DNA of 64,000 nt from Rehmannia glutinosa (taxonomy: Eukaryota; Streptophyta; Magnoliopsida; Lamiales; Orobanchaceae), in NCBI GenBank assembly GCA_016081115.2, contig CM071924.1:92642616-92706615 (forward strand). Direction: 5' to 3'. Made by a program: the position numbers and the translations under genes. The stretch's first letter is position 1, and every line of letters starts with the position of its first letter. Below, piece after piece: positions 34,291-47,100 of the stretch. The notes below the pieces were generated by a model, which saw only the letters and a program-made list of their open reading frames with translations, was not told where the DNA came from and did not search any database.

Positions 34291-36829
34291 GACGTTGTCA
34301 CGTCCCAAACGCGACGCGACGACGATCAATCACTTAAACAGAAATAATTCAAAAGTCTAAACCAATGATACAAAACTCCAAGTGAAATAAAGTCTAATGC
34401 AGCGGAATAAAATACACACAAGTACGAGTTACATCTCAAGGTCTGACAATATCCGAATACAATCCATCAAAATATCGGAATTTAAACTTACAGTCTAAAC
34501 TAAAACAAAATGAAGGAGTTCAACAATAACAAAAGCAAAAGAAAATGTCGCTCGACATCAAAGATTATAGGAACTAGTACGACAAAGCGGAGCGCGGATT
34601 GATAAAAGTGGTAGGTTCGCGTCTTCAACGTACTCCTCATCTAAAGGTTAGAAAACAAGAGGGGATGAGACAGAAATCTCAGTGGATGGGGTGATCGTGT
34701 GAGAGTGTGGCGATGTATATAGTTAATGCGAGAAAACGGTTGTATGAAAATGCGTGAGGTATGATGCATGTTTTCACACATAGTCTACAAGTGTCGTGAT
34801 AAATATATATTAAGTAATATACTTATACAATTTAAGAAATAGTTCGTGGTCACACAAGCACTATGATTCAGGCAAGACATGTAGGATTGCATACTGAATG
34901 TAACGCCAATCCTATGCAAACGAGTAAAGGTTGCGTACAGATTTGTAGCGCCAACCAATGCAATACAAGTAGTTGTTGTGTACGGATTTGTACCACCAAC
35001 CAATTGGGTCCGATTAACTCGGAATCGTGTGGATCAGACAACGATTCCTTCGTTCTTCCTTGTAACTCCCCGTTCAAGATGGTCCAAGACCTGTCACCTT
35101 ATCGCTCCATAGGCAAAGACAAAATCCACATTGGAGCTTGCAAGGCTCGTATTCATCATGATCATGATTATACCTCAAGTACTACGACCCGCTTCCCTTG
35201 GACAAACTCCGTCCCTCAGTTGCGGGATTAGGACGATGGGGCCGAAGAGTGGATTAGTAGCCGAGCTTCCCAGTTCCATCCTCGACGTATCCATTCCGAC
35301 TATGAGCTCGACACACCAAGTTGACTCAGACAGGAAAGTAAGTACATGTTCAGGTAGTCAACCGGCAAATGAAAGTATTATTAATTCGGGGAAGTATTTT
35401 AGGAAAGTTTTCGAAAAATCGCGAATGGCAATTATAGCGTTGGTGGAGTTATTTGGATGAAGATGATTATCGGGAGGATAAGCAATCTTCGATATCTTGA
35501 AATATTAGGTGGAACATAAGTCCCGCTTATAGATTTGAAATCGCAAGACGAGGAAGTCGCCCCGCGATCGTGTATTATTTGGTCAAGACGATCCGATAAG
35601 ATAAGGGATTTTTGAAAAAATAAAACATTTTTAATTCATTATTAAATCCAGAGAGTCCAGGGTTGTTTCTTTAAAAGAAAAACTAATTTGAGTTAGGTCC
35701 CTGTTAAAAAGAAAATTTACAATTAGCCCCGTTTTGTAAAAATCACTACTTTTGGGGTTAAAAGTTAAATAAATAAATGTCCCGACCTTGAAAAATTATG
35801 AGGTCAGTTCCTAAATTCTCTAAATTGTCCAGAGATTCAGGTGTTTTTAAAGTTTGGAGGTCGAGTTTTTATAAAATTCTCACATTGGCCCCAAATTTGT
35901 TAAAATTGTCATTTGAGACTCTAAGTTTAAAATAATTGGAGCTCACAAACCGGAAGGGCTTTTAATGTGATTCCAGTTGTAAAATGTCACTAAGGTCAGT
36001 GGGATATTGGGAAAAATCATTTTTTAAAAGAATCAAGTATAAGTCCCTTAACTTTTGAAAATCTCATTTTTTGTCCCATTTTGAAATAATTGCCTTTAAG
36101 TCTTTTAGGGGTCCAATTGTTATGAAATTTGAACCTTGCGTCCAAGATATAATTATGTTATAGTTAAATTAGTATTTACAGGTGAATGGACTTCATAAGT
36201 CCTGGAAATTGTATTTTGGTCCTCAAGTTTAGTCTTTTACAATTTGGTCCCTCAATTTTTATAAAATTACTTTCCAAGCTCTAAACACTTGGATTTTTGG
36301 AATACACTTAAAATATGTTATTTCCAGTCCCTTAAGAGTTAAAATTCCAAATTTTAAAATTAGGGTCTGGTACAGTTTTGAAAATTGCAAAACAGCCCTT
36401 AAACTTCTAAAAGTTTACAATTTAGTCCTTGGGCTTTTAAGGGTTGATTTTATTTATCTAAAAGCTCTTACAATTTTATTAAAATGTCAAAACATAATTT
36501 TTGAACCTGAGTTCAGTCCCAAAATTTGAAAATTAGAGAGGGGTCCCTTAAGTTTTATTTTCTTGCAATTAAGTCCACCAACTTTCCATTTTTGCATTTG
36601 AAGTCCAAAAGTTGAAATTTAATCAATTATGCTTGGCTTGTCCAGGTTATAAATCATTCAAAACATAGATTTCAAGAGTCATACACATACATATCCTTCT
36701 CATAAAAAAATTCATCAAGTATAACAATAAAGTGTACATGTATGCCCTATTTTTCGATAAATCGCATTTTTGAGCAACACTTGAGAATTTTCCCATCTTG
36801 ATACAAGAAAATAGAATGCAATACATAAT

Positions 36830-38246
36830 ATATATATATATATATATATATAGGAATAAGATCAAATGAGACCAGATAATTAGAGTGAGACAGTGTGGAC
36901 TAATCCTGGCCACAAATCTGTAATTTTAGATGGTTGAGATTTACCCAATTTAATAGTCTTTTTTAATTTATTTTAAATCTGTAAAGGGCAATATTGTAAT
37001 TGTATAATTACACAATTTCATTCAATTTTGGTAACCGCTCGTTCTAGCTTGTCTCGTCTTCATCCCCGATCTTACCATGCAGCCATTGCCGCCATAAACC
37101 TGTGGGTGGTGTCTGATTTATAAAAATCTCAATTTTATGGTTGTCTTCCTCGTTCATTCTCTTAGTATTAGTTGAACAATATGAACCGATTGTCAGATTC
37201 CATAGTTGAGCATCATTCAACATTCTATATTCCTTAGTGGAAGATCCCTTTGTTAAAATGGTTTGTTCCTCGATAGCGGAAGTTCCAAAATGATCTGAAA
37301 GTCATTAATGATTGTCTTGATGGAACCCATGCGATGTTGATGATTGTCTTGAGGATCATGATGATGATGTTTATGATTCCGATGATGAAGATGATATAGA
37401 GAGATATTTTTGGGGTTTTAGAATAAAGAACAAGATTGGAGGAGTGGTGAAGAAGACGATGTTGACTTGGAGAAAACGAGGGCCTATGGCAGTTAGGATT
37501 ATTGTTCACTTATATGTTTTTCGATGTATACTTATATGCGTTTTGATGTGTCAGCAGTTAATTTTTTATGTATGTATTTATGTTGTTGTATACTTATGTT
37601 TTTGTTGTATACTTATATGTGTTTTGCTGTATACTTATATGTGTTTTGTTGTATACTTATATTTTTGTTTGACAATTGTAACATGCAATACAAATATGTT
37701 AAATATACAACATAATAGTGTTAAATATACAGTAAATATATATTAAATATACAGAACAATAATGAGGGTGATTTTCTCTCTCTATAATTGAATTTACTTA
37801 ATACACGGTCCCCACCTGTTAATGAGCGTGATTCTATCTCTCTATAACTGGTTCCTTGATTCACGGTCCCCACATATTTTTGTTTGACCATTTTAATATG
37901 CGGTAAAAATTATGTTAAACATACAGTAAAATAGTGTTAAGTATACAACAAATATATGATAAGTGTACATCATACTGCATGGCAGAGCACATGCGTGATT
38001 TTCTCTCTCCCCACGTGATTTTCTCTCTCATAATAACTGATTTCATATTTGGATGCCCCCCACATGTTTGCTTTGACAATAATACCCTTATTTTGCTTTA
38101 ATTAAGTATTTAATGTAATTTTAACCCCTATTTATCTTAGCCATTGATATAGATAATGGAGGGTTGAGATGAGTCCACATTGTCTCACTATAATATGTGG
38201 TCTTATTGTATCCTCCCCCTATATATATATATATATATATATATAT
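36830..38246. mobile_element. TIR element inserted in (TA)n, member 2
   Basis: It is flanked by (TA)n on both sides (36830-36852 and 38219-38246). The ends ATAAGATCAAATGAGACCA and the inverse of TGGTCTTATTGTATCC, plus GTGAGACAGTGTGGAC and the inverse of GTCCACATTGTCTCAC, form an imperfect terminal inverted repeat of about 50 bp. Copy 1 of the host LTR has an empty site: its sequence near 27335-27350 reads straight through a short TATATATA into CTCAAGTGCTC. Inside is a 22-bp repeat (TATACTTATATGTGTTTTG) at 37520-37670. No transposase is recognisable. Confidence 0.75.
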
Positions 38247-38876
38247 CTCAAGTGCTCAAAATCAAAATACTACATGCAATTTTAAGTAAAACACCTAGAA
38301 GTTGAAAAGATTTTTCCACCCACCTTAAAAATGAACTTGTTGGTGAAAGATGAAATAAATCACTCTTGAAGGAGAAGTGACTTAAGTCAGCCCCCTAGGT
38401 CAAGGAATACCAAAAAAATGTAGGAGTTAAGAAATGAGTTTAAAAATTTAAGGAAAGAAGAAATAGGTGAAGAATATTGGTAAAACTACACTTACCTTGT
38501 GTAGTAGATGAAATGAGACTAGTAGAAACTCAAAATGGGTCTCTTTGCTCACTCTTAAAACAACTCTTAAGGTCAGCCCCTAAAAGTCCAAAACTGAAAA
38601 TGGAGTATCAAAATTTTGGAAAATAGAAGAGAAGAAGAAAATGTACTAAAAATCTCATTTCTTACCTTCTAGTCCAAATTCCTTCACAATTTCTTGAGGT
38701 CTAGTCAAGATGGTTCCAAGTCTCTATTATCTTCAAGTTGTCTTCTAAGTGTACCTAAAACCAAAAATCAAACTTAGGTTAAGAAGTGAAGAGGGTGAAC
38801 TAGAAATATCAAAATGGATTGAAGAAGAAAATTCTTTACATTGTAGTAGTGATAGTTTCGAAAATAAAGAAGTAAG

Positions 38877-40319
38877 AAGAGTGTTAGATAAATGTTTTTA
38901 TCAAGATTTTGATGATTATGTTTAAATGAGTTTTTATACCAAAACAATGTTTATAAATGTTGTCCAAATACTCCTAAATGATTTAAAATGTTCTTACTAA
39001 TTTTTGGAGTATTTCTTAGAGTTTATTACTTGATAAAATTGGACAACACTTTTGATGATTTTATGTTAATTGGTTTTTACACCAAAACAATGTTGTCCAA
39101 ATAATCCTAAAAGATTTAAAATGTTTTTACTAATTTCATGGAGTATTTCTTAGAGTTTATTATTCGATAAAAATGGACAACACTTTTGATGGTTTTGTTT
39201 AAATGAGTTTACTATGTTTATAAATGTTGTCCAAATACTCCCAAGTGATTTAAAATATTTTTACTAATTTTTTGGAGTATTTCTTGAAGTTTATTTTTTG
39301 ATAAATATCGGACAATATTTCAATTTGGAGGTCAACCGGTCGAACAAGAGGTCGACTGCAGACCAAGAGTGCGTATATGAAACGAGAAACACGGAACACA
39401 AAATTTGAAGAGGGGGACCGGTCAAGATGGAGGTCGACCGGTCGACCCCCCCTTCGACCTGTACCTGGATCGCACTATTTTTTCAAAACGTTCAAAATCT
39501 TATACAGGACAACCGGTCGCGCTGTGTAATCTTTTGACAGCAAAATTTGTACCGTTGGACTCTATCAGCAAGATTTGCTTTATAATTTTGTACAATATTT
39601 CTACATCTTGTGATCATCTTTTTGTAGACAAAAAAAGAACAACACAAGCAAATACACAACAAGAAATCTGCAAATTTCCAAGCTTTCATATTCAACACTC
39701 TTGTTGTATTTATAGCCTAAGTATTTCACTTTCACATCTTGAGGTCTAGGCTTTATTTCTTGATTACACTTGCACTCAAATTGTAATTTTCATTATTGAG
39801 TTGTAATCTTGATTTTTGTCATCATTCAACACAAGACATCCTTGTGGGTATTCTTGTGGAAAGAATACACTTGGGTGATCTAGGTGATAGGTGTTTCAAG
39901 AGTGTGGTGCTCTTGAGGTATTGAAGAATTTGGTATTCTTCAAGGTTGAAGATTGTGGTAATCTTCACAAGGTGCCGTTGGAGATTGTGGTAATCTTCAA
40001 GAGAGATTGTGGTAATCTCAAAAGTGGTGTTGTAGAAGAGTGTGGTGTTCTTCAAGGTGATGTTGTAAGGTGTTGTATTAATTTTGGAAATTAATAAAAT
40101 CTTTTTTTCTTTTTGAAATCCATCCCGGAGATACTGGGGTGGTAGAGGATTAGGCCCTAGGTGGGTTGAACCTCTATAAATCGATGCGTGTTGTTTACAT
40201 TCCGCACCTTTATTATTGTCTTGGCGTAATTGATTCGAAAAAGAGGGCGAAATCGAAAAGATGGAGATAATCTATTCACCCCCCGCTAGATTATCGTAGC
40301 TGCTTGGACTTACAAAGAG
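38877..40319 (+). mobile_element. Ty1/copia (Sirevirus-type) solo LTR
   Basis: The LTR is 38882-40314 (1433 bp), starting TGTTAGATAAATG and ending GACTTACA, with exact AAGAG target duplications at 38877-38881 and 40315-40319. The start followed by TTTTGATGATTATG, the TATTTATAG box at about 39707 and the ATTCACCCCCC tract near the end are typical of Sirevirus LTRs read in this orientation. Internally it has a unit of about 140 bp repeated three times (38907-39330), four ACCGGTC sites (39337-39515) and short GATTGTGGTAATCTTC repeats (39950-40020). It is nested in copy 2 of the larger element. Confidence 0.88.
38907..39330. repeat. Three tandem units of about 140 bp in the solo LTR
   Basis: Units start at about 38911, 39054 and 39188. 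Each has GATGATTTTGTTTAAATGAG, AATGTTGTCCAAATACTCC, GGAGTATTTCTTAGAGTTTA and GATAAAAATGGACAACA. The third unit is the most diverged. Confidence 0.85.
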
Positions 40320-40370
40320 TTCTTGTGTTTTTTGTTAAGTGTTTGAAGAAAGTGTTTGAGGATATGAAGA

Positions 40371-40670
40371 AATTATTCTTGAAGATATGAAGAAAATGTG
40401 TTTGAAGATATGAAAAAGTATTTAAAGATATGAGGGAGGTGTGTTTGAAGATATGAAGAAATGTTTGGAGATATGAAGGAGGTGTGTTTGAAGATATGAA
40501 GAAATATTTGAAGATATGAAGATTGTTTGAAGATATGAAGAATGTGTGTTTAGAAGATATGAAGATTGTTTGAAGATTTGAAGAATGTGTGTTTTGAAGA
40601 TATGAAGATTGTTTGAAGATTTGAAGAATGTGTGTTTTGAAGACATGAAGATTGTTTGAAGATTTGAAGA
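40371..40670. repeat. GAAGATATGAAGA minisatellite
   Basis: About fifteen imperfect repeats of TTTGAAGATATGAAGAA with spacers such as TGTGTGTTT. It lies in copy 2 of the solo-LTR-like element just right of the nested LTR. The minus-strand open frame over it is low-complexity. Confidence 0.9.
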
Positions 40671-41487
40671 AATTAGTAGAGAGAAGTAGGAGAATATTTA
40701 GAGAGAAGGGAGAGGATTTTTTGCTTGGGAGATTAATGATAGTTAATGGGAATAATTAGGGGTTTAGGGTAAAAAAAAAATAACTAGCTTTCTTTATTAG
40801 AGGATCTTTATTTTAGAGGGAAATTTAAAATTCATTTGTTTGACTAAGGGGTTAGTGGGATCTGTAGGAAGATTTTTAGTTGTAGGCTTGGAAGACATAA
40901 AATAAAATAGAAATGGAATTATCAAAATCTTATTTATTTTTTTGTCCAATAATAATTTAGTTTGGAGATACAAAATGATAAAATAGTGATAGAAGAAAAA
41001 TTGAGTTATTTTCCCCATTTAAAGTGGTAATTTCGAAAAGTAGGGAAAAAAAGAAAAAAAATATTTGGTTTCTTTTCTTTATAAAATTGAGGGAAAAAAA
41101 TAAAATGTATAAATATTCATAATTAAATATTTAGAAATTTAAAATAAAGATGTGAAATAAGAAATGTGTAATCGAAAAATAAATTGGAAGTTGGTTGGGA
41201 TGAATTATAGAATAAGATGAAATATTTGGATAAGGATCGAAATGTACTCCTAAATTTTCGAGGGTCTAATATTTCTAAAGTCGTAGTCATTCGATCAAGC
41301 ATTAATACTAGAGGAGAATATAAAATTGCTAAGCTCCAAAAATGCGAAATGCGTAATTGACGTTGGAAGAAATAAATAAAAGTAGAGTCGCGTTTCATTA
41401 ATAATAGGTTTGTGATACATAGCCGAATAAATAATCACTACATAACACCATATCTCACGTTGTTAAAATTCGGGGCCTCACAGACGT

Positions 41488-41744
41488 AATAAATATTATT
41501 GAGCATCTTGGTAAATTTTGTGTCTGAACTTAATTTTAGTAGGTTTTAATCTTTCTACCTATGTTGAACTTTTGGTCTATAATACGGTAAATTTTGTTTG
41601 GTTGCACATTATATATATTCTTAATTTATAAATTAATAATTACTATTAAAATAAAATAATAAATATCAGTTCATGTTAATAGATATTATAAAACCATAAT
41701 ATTAAAATAAAAATATACGTGCAACGCACGGGGTGAATTACTAG
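41488..41744 (+). mobile_element. Helitron 3' terminus
   Basis: A 5-bp stem-loop CGTGC-AAC-GCACG at 41718-41730 is followed 10 bases later by CTAG at 41741-41744 and then T. A short G+C-rich hairpin, a terminal CTRR and a host T are the hallmarks of plant Helitron 3' ends. The body is AT-rich and non-coding. Its 5' end may lie left of the LTR element inserted at 34296, for instance near TCTACTTAAT at about 33319, but that is speculative. Confidence 0.55.
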
Positions 41745-42203
41745 TTTTCTTACAACCAAATGTAATACTTACTATACTTAGAATGATAATATTTTATTTA
41801 TAGTGAAATTTAGAAATAATCTAAATATAAATTAATAATTAAAATAATCTGAAAATTAATTAAATAATATATAATAATTATTTAAATAAATACAGTTTCT
41901 TCAAGGATTTGATTGTATCTTATGATGCATTTCTTAATAAATGTCAATGCATATATTATTTAAATCAAAATTTTGAAAAATCAAATTTCAAAATTATTTT
42001 ATAAATAAACAAATACCAAATATGTCTAAAAAAGAAATCTCAAAGACATTAAACATAATATACCAATGAAATAAAAAAATCATTGAATATAAAATACAAT
42101 AGGATAATTTATAATCTAAAAATATATTTATTTAAATGATCGTTAAATTTATTTCATTAATTTTAGATCCGAGATAAATTCTATAATTGAATAAAATATC
42201 ATG
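41745..42203. other. AT-rich DNA, no gene
   Basis: Only very short open frames; no repeat ends recognised. The last five bases before the Sirevirus are its target duplication. Confidence 0.5.
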
Positions 42204-42208
42204 AAATT

Positions 42209-43769
42209 TGTAGGTCCCAAGGGGGTGTAAGTGTAAGGTTTAGAAGGGGGGTTGAATAAACCTTACCAAATTTTCGATTTAGTCCTTTTAAATCTCAGAG
42301 TTGATTCTACATTTGTGTCCTTGATGGACATCGAGTTAGTCGCTCGGTAGAGTTTAATCTCTCAAGACTCAATTGACATTTACATTGATGGAGTAACTCA
42401 TTTGTTGACTATAATTTGACTCAACCGTGATTTTGTTTTCATTGGAAGACTTAACACCCTTAAGTTTGATTAAGCAAGATTTTAGAGCTTGATTTAGTAC
42501 TTATAAATTATCGGTGGATAGCAAATTTATCGTGAGATATAAAAACAGTTAATAATGCAAGAATTAAAAATCTTGAAAAGTAAATGACACAATGAAGTTT
42601 TTATAGAGGTTCGAAGATGGGGTAATTCTTCTACTCCTCTCTTCTCCAACTCCTGGAGGAATCCACTAAGTAATGATCGGTTTACAAAGTGGTAACAGTC
42701 CGGATACAAGTCTTGATCACAACAAACGGCCGACTTGATCCTTAGGGACTCGATGCCGAGACGCCTTGATCACTCACCGGTGGCTTCTCGCAAATGCGAC
42801 TCGCCTTTCTTCTTCACAGGGCGGTGCGCTTGTTACTACTGACTCACTTGCTCAAGCTCTTTGGATTTGATCACGAAGCCCTCCAAAAGCTTAAGACTTG
42901 GTTCTACCTTGAACCTTTCTACAATCCTTCCCTGGAATGTAGACCCCTTTTCTTCAAAAGTTTCCTCTTCAACCGATTGAAGTTCTCTTTCCTTCACGGA
43001 TGAGTGTTGGATTGATGTACTTCGTAATGTAGGCTTGAGGATTGAGAATGTTTGATTTTTCTAATGTGTTTGTATATCTCACGTGTGTGTCATCCTTCTT
43101 CTCAAACAAACTCCTCGGCCTTTTATAGTGAACTTTCAAAAATTTGCCCGTTGAAGAGATAGGCTTATTTTTGAAAGTCACTTTGCGATCGTTGGCTTGT
43201 CTTGTTGCGCTTCTTGGAATTGCCATTTCCTCGTATGAATTGTTCTTTCACCTTTCGGAGTTCGACACGGTGTAGTGCTTCCCATTGGTTCATTCCTTTT
43301 GCACGCTTCGGGACCGAGCACTCGAGAAAGGTGGTATGGAGATATTACTTGTTTAAGTAAATCTCTTGATTTACGTGCAACGGTTCTTTTAGATTATCTC
43401 GACTTGACCGCATTTCCTTGCTTTCCCAGGTGACTTAGAGTCGCCTTCCAATCATGGATGACTCTTACGTCACTTCAACTTGAGACTTGGCCTCTTGAGT
43501 TGACTTGATCGATGCTCCACTCACTGCATCTCACCGCTTCTCAAAGAGAGTTCATGTCTACTCTTCTTTGCCATACTTAGTCATTGTCTCGCAATGAGTC
43601 TTCCTTCAAGTCTTCAATTGTCTTCTTGCATGTTAGGGCGTGGCCGACTTAACTCGACTTGGCGGCTCTATTTATTGCAATGCATTTTACAACAAGAATT
43701 GGGGTGCCAACTTTCTACTCTAAGTTTTACATGGCATTCATCAAAATCTAAACAATAAAATTCCTAACA
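42209..43769 (-). repeat. 3' LTR of the Sirevirus
   Basis: 1561 bp; on the minus strand it starts TGTTAGGAATTTT and ends CTTGGGACCTACA. It pairs with the LTR at 54674-56220. Differences between the two occur in tight clusters near CG and CTC motifs, between long identical stretches. Confidence 0.95.
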
Positions 43770-43783
43770 ATTTCCCCCTTTTT
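43770..43783 (-). promoter_or_regulatory. Polypurine tract of the Sirevirus
   Basis: On the minus strand AAAAAGGGGGAAAT directly precedes the 3' LTR; it is the plus-strand primer site of LTR retrotransposons. Confidence 0.85.
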
Positions 43784-44164
43784 GATGATGCCAAAACTTA
43801 AACAAAAAAATGCAAATAGCAAAGATACATACTGAGATAGTGTATTGACATAGAATGTATCTTGAGAATAGATCCGTTTATAGATCATATCATTCTTGTT
43901 CTTTTACACAATGTTTACAAGGTGTATCGAGCACATATATGTCTTCACAAAAAAATAAAGAATTTATAGCTTTATTACGAGAGAAGACTTACATTGTATG
44001 TATTTACATGACAAAATACGAAGGGTTGGACAAAGAACACTTCATCTCCTTTTTGTCTCCTTCTTTCATCTTGATCAAGATCTTCTTCTTCTTCTCTTTT
44101 TCTCGTCGTCACCGCCTTCTTTTTCTTCTCATATGCCTTCCTGGCGGCCTCATCTCTTCTTATT

Positions 44165-47100
44165 CTATCCTGTCTCTCCTCCCATAGCCGAGTTTGTCTC
44201 TTGTTTTTCTTCTTCTATTCTTTTTGCATACTCGGCGTTAGTTTTAGCCACTCGCAAATTTGCTACTTGGTCAAGCTGCCCAAAGTAGATCCCTCCTTTC
44301 TTTCCCGGATCCACGTATTCAATGTTTTTGGGCGAGGCCAGGTTTGAAGCTTCTTCCTCCACTACTCGCTTCTTCCTCTACCTCGGGCGTATCTTCTCTT
44401 GGTCTTCTTCTTTCCGGTGAGTGACGGCGGAGTGACCAGCAGAGTGATCGCCGGTAGTCCGCCTCTGTCGCCTTCTTCACACAACGTGAGACCCTTTTCC
44501 CAAGACAAGTCCCAAGCTTGAGCCATAGACATATTTGCAAAGTATCCTCGATTCGAGCGTCTTAAATTCATCAATCGATCGTGGCTCTGTCCCGACATCC
44601 GAGATGGCATAGGTGTCTCTGTCTACTAGAATGCCTCCATGTTCTTTCAAGATGTTCATAACCCTGGCATCCATTCTTCCTTCCACTTCCTTCATCCCCG
44701 CTTCAATTGTTTTTCTCTTTTTCACCATAGATACAGCAGAGTGGTGGAGTGGCAGAGTCACGGGAGTTTTCGCTTATGATGTCACCGTGATGAGGACCTT
44801 GTTGGGGGTTTGTGCAATCATCAATGTCACATCCGTCGACCCTTCCCCTCAACAAGCTTTCCTTTCTTCTCATTTCAAGACTTCCTCGGTGATTTTCCTT
44901 CTCAATTTGCTCCTTTCTTCTCGCCTTGATTTTAGCGCTTTAAGGTATTCCTCTTCCCCTTTTGGCATCATCAAAGTATAAAGGAACCCCGGGGAACATC
45001 TTGGCAAGCATGAAGTCGAATCTTCGATGGTTGAGTTCTCGCTTCGAAGTCAAGGGCTGCGTTGTATGCAAAGACGGAATTGGTCGAGTAGCGTTGGATT
45101 CTCGCTAAAATCGCTTCTTCATCTCGGCCATGAGAAGGCTGAATTTTCTTGTCATGTGTTCTTCCAAACGCTGTAGATCATTTGTATTTTGCTCTCGCAG
45201 CAGCCCTGATGATCTCGGCGGTGTGAGCTTCATGCATATGCTCAATGTGTTCTCTCGGCTTCGTTTTGGCATCAACATTTTCAGCTCTCCATACCAGCAC
45301 TTGTTGAACAATGTCCTGAAGAATCGACTTGTTCCACACGCATTGTTTACTTTGTTGCCACCATTCCCTTATCCTCGACTGTGATGCCTCTCAAGTCGGT
45401 TTGTAAGGTTGGCATCTCTGTTGTCGATCGCATGTCCAAAGAGGCCCGATGTTTCTCTATCCTTTCAACCTCAAGAAACAAGTTGTCTTTGAACACTTCT
45501 CGAACTTCAATCGATTCTTTCGGTGATGATGGCCATACATCAAAGTCATAAGCAATCGGAACAATGGTGCTCAAGAGAAAACGGGAGCTCGGTCGTGATA
45601 GCGCGCGCTCATTCTCTCGACTCTTCATGGAGGTTGGGTACCTCCCAGAGAAAAAGGAAAGGATTCTATGAAAGATTCATCACCGCCCACCGGGATTTGT
45701 TCGATGATGAGTGGTGCGCGTGAAGTTCTTTTAGGAATCGACCTGCTGCGACTTGAGGGGCCCGCTCACTGGGTTTTGTTGTGAAGAGACCGCTTGCCGA
45801 GCCTCAATTTGTCTTAACGACCGTTGGTCTCGGTGATTTTTCCATTTCGATGGATGGTCCTCGGCCTTATCGAGCGTCATCGGACGGCGATGAGATTTCC
45901 ATTGGTGGCTCATCATCAAAGTTAAAAGTTTGACGAGTAGTCTTGGGATCGACTTGCTCGTGCTTGGAACATCCGCATGGTGAGTCTTTTGGATTTGTCA
46001 CGGGGATGACTCGGCCTTCTTCTTCGCCTTCCGATCCCGAGAAAAGTGACATCGGGATTGTCCTGGGAATCATGTAGTGCGCTTATCTCCTTCTCGGATG
46101 GGTCGATGATAGCGGGAGGGATGTTCTCTATATCGACTTCTTTACCCCGGGAAGTCTCAACCTCCGTGGGCCTTGATACCTCCGGTCGGTCTCTCTGCGC
46201 GCGAGGCCTTGGTCCTCCCTTTCGATAGTGTCGGTGTCTTAGGGTCTTCTACGGTGGCATCCATCGAGTCTCAACCCCATGGATTGCACTTTCATCGCCC
46301 AGTGTTAACTCCCGGGTACATTCGTTCCTTCCGTGCCTCGACCGCATCGTCAGCGTCATTAGCCTTCAGTAGCGGTTGGCACCTCACCAGAGCAGTCTCA
46401 ACGTCTCGGCGTCGTTGATGGAAACTTCATTGTATTCCTCTTGTGTTTGTAATTTCTCTTCTTCTCCTCCTTGATTCTTTGTGGAGTCATCTGCAGCATC
46501 CTCCGACCTAGCTACAGTGGAGGAGTTTCCCCCACCGGGGCGCACCACCTGAGTGACTAGGAATGGGGTCACTCGTCTCCATACTCCCGGGTTGCTATTG
46601 AATGTTCGTAGCCGTTGGGGCAAGTGGTAAAACACCTTCAATAGGGGTTGGCTGGTGAGGGTCCCCATTATCCGGTTTCATCGCGCCAGTCCCTTATGCT
46701 TTCTTCCGAGTGAGTGGGAAGTGGTGGCAGCAACAACAATGGCTATTTGCTGAACCACTCCCATTGGATCGATTTCACCATGTGTGTTCGGGAGGACTCT
46801 CCAGGTCCCTCCATCATCTTTGCTCGTGAAGGATTCTCGGACTCGTGCAATGCTTGCTGCATTTGTAACTACGCGGGCGTGAAGCATTCTCCCGGTTCCT
46901 CATCAGCGTCGAGAGAAGACATCAAGGAGAGGATGTGTGTTACGTGGTGCGGAGATAGGCGATGCTTGCCTTCTCACGTGCTTCGGCTTCTTCACCCTTG
47001 CTTTTCTCTCTCCTTGTCCTTGTAGATCTGCAGGATGTCGTGCGATTGTCTTCATCCAGAGCTGGGAGCACGATAGTTAATCAAGGAAATTTAGCAGATT

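Larger units (their letters stand above)
34291..41487. mobile_element. Solo-LTR-like element, copy 2, with two nested insertions
   Basis: The element is 34296-41482, flanked by exact GACGT target duplications at 34291-34295 and 41483-41487. It starts TGTCACGTCCC and ends CGGGGCCTCACA. Without the insertions at about 36830-38246 and 38882-40319 it is about 4.3 kb and aligns along its length with copy 1. It has the same degenerate GTCCCTTAA array (35650-36620) and the same terminal 300 bp (41180-41482). It carries no coding capacity. Identification as a solo LTR rests on TG/CA ends, the 5-bp duplication and single-unit structure. The clade is not determined. Confidence 0.75.

Noticed and set aside
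37444..37746. Hydrophobic 100-codon frame in the TA-inserted element
   Set aside because: It is a translation of 22-bp TATACTTATATGTG-type repeats, not a membrane protein gene.
40371..40670. Regular short repeats considered as a CRISPR-like array
   Set aside because: Units are imperfect, spacers are not unique sequences of constant length, and the context is a plant LTR; it is a minisatellite.
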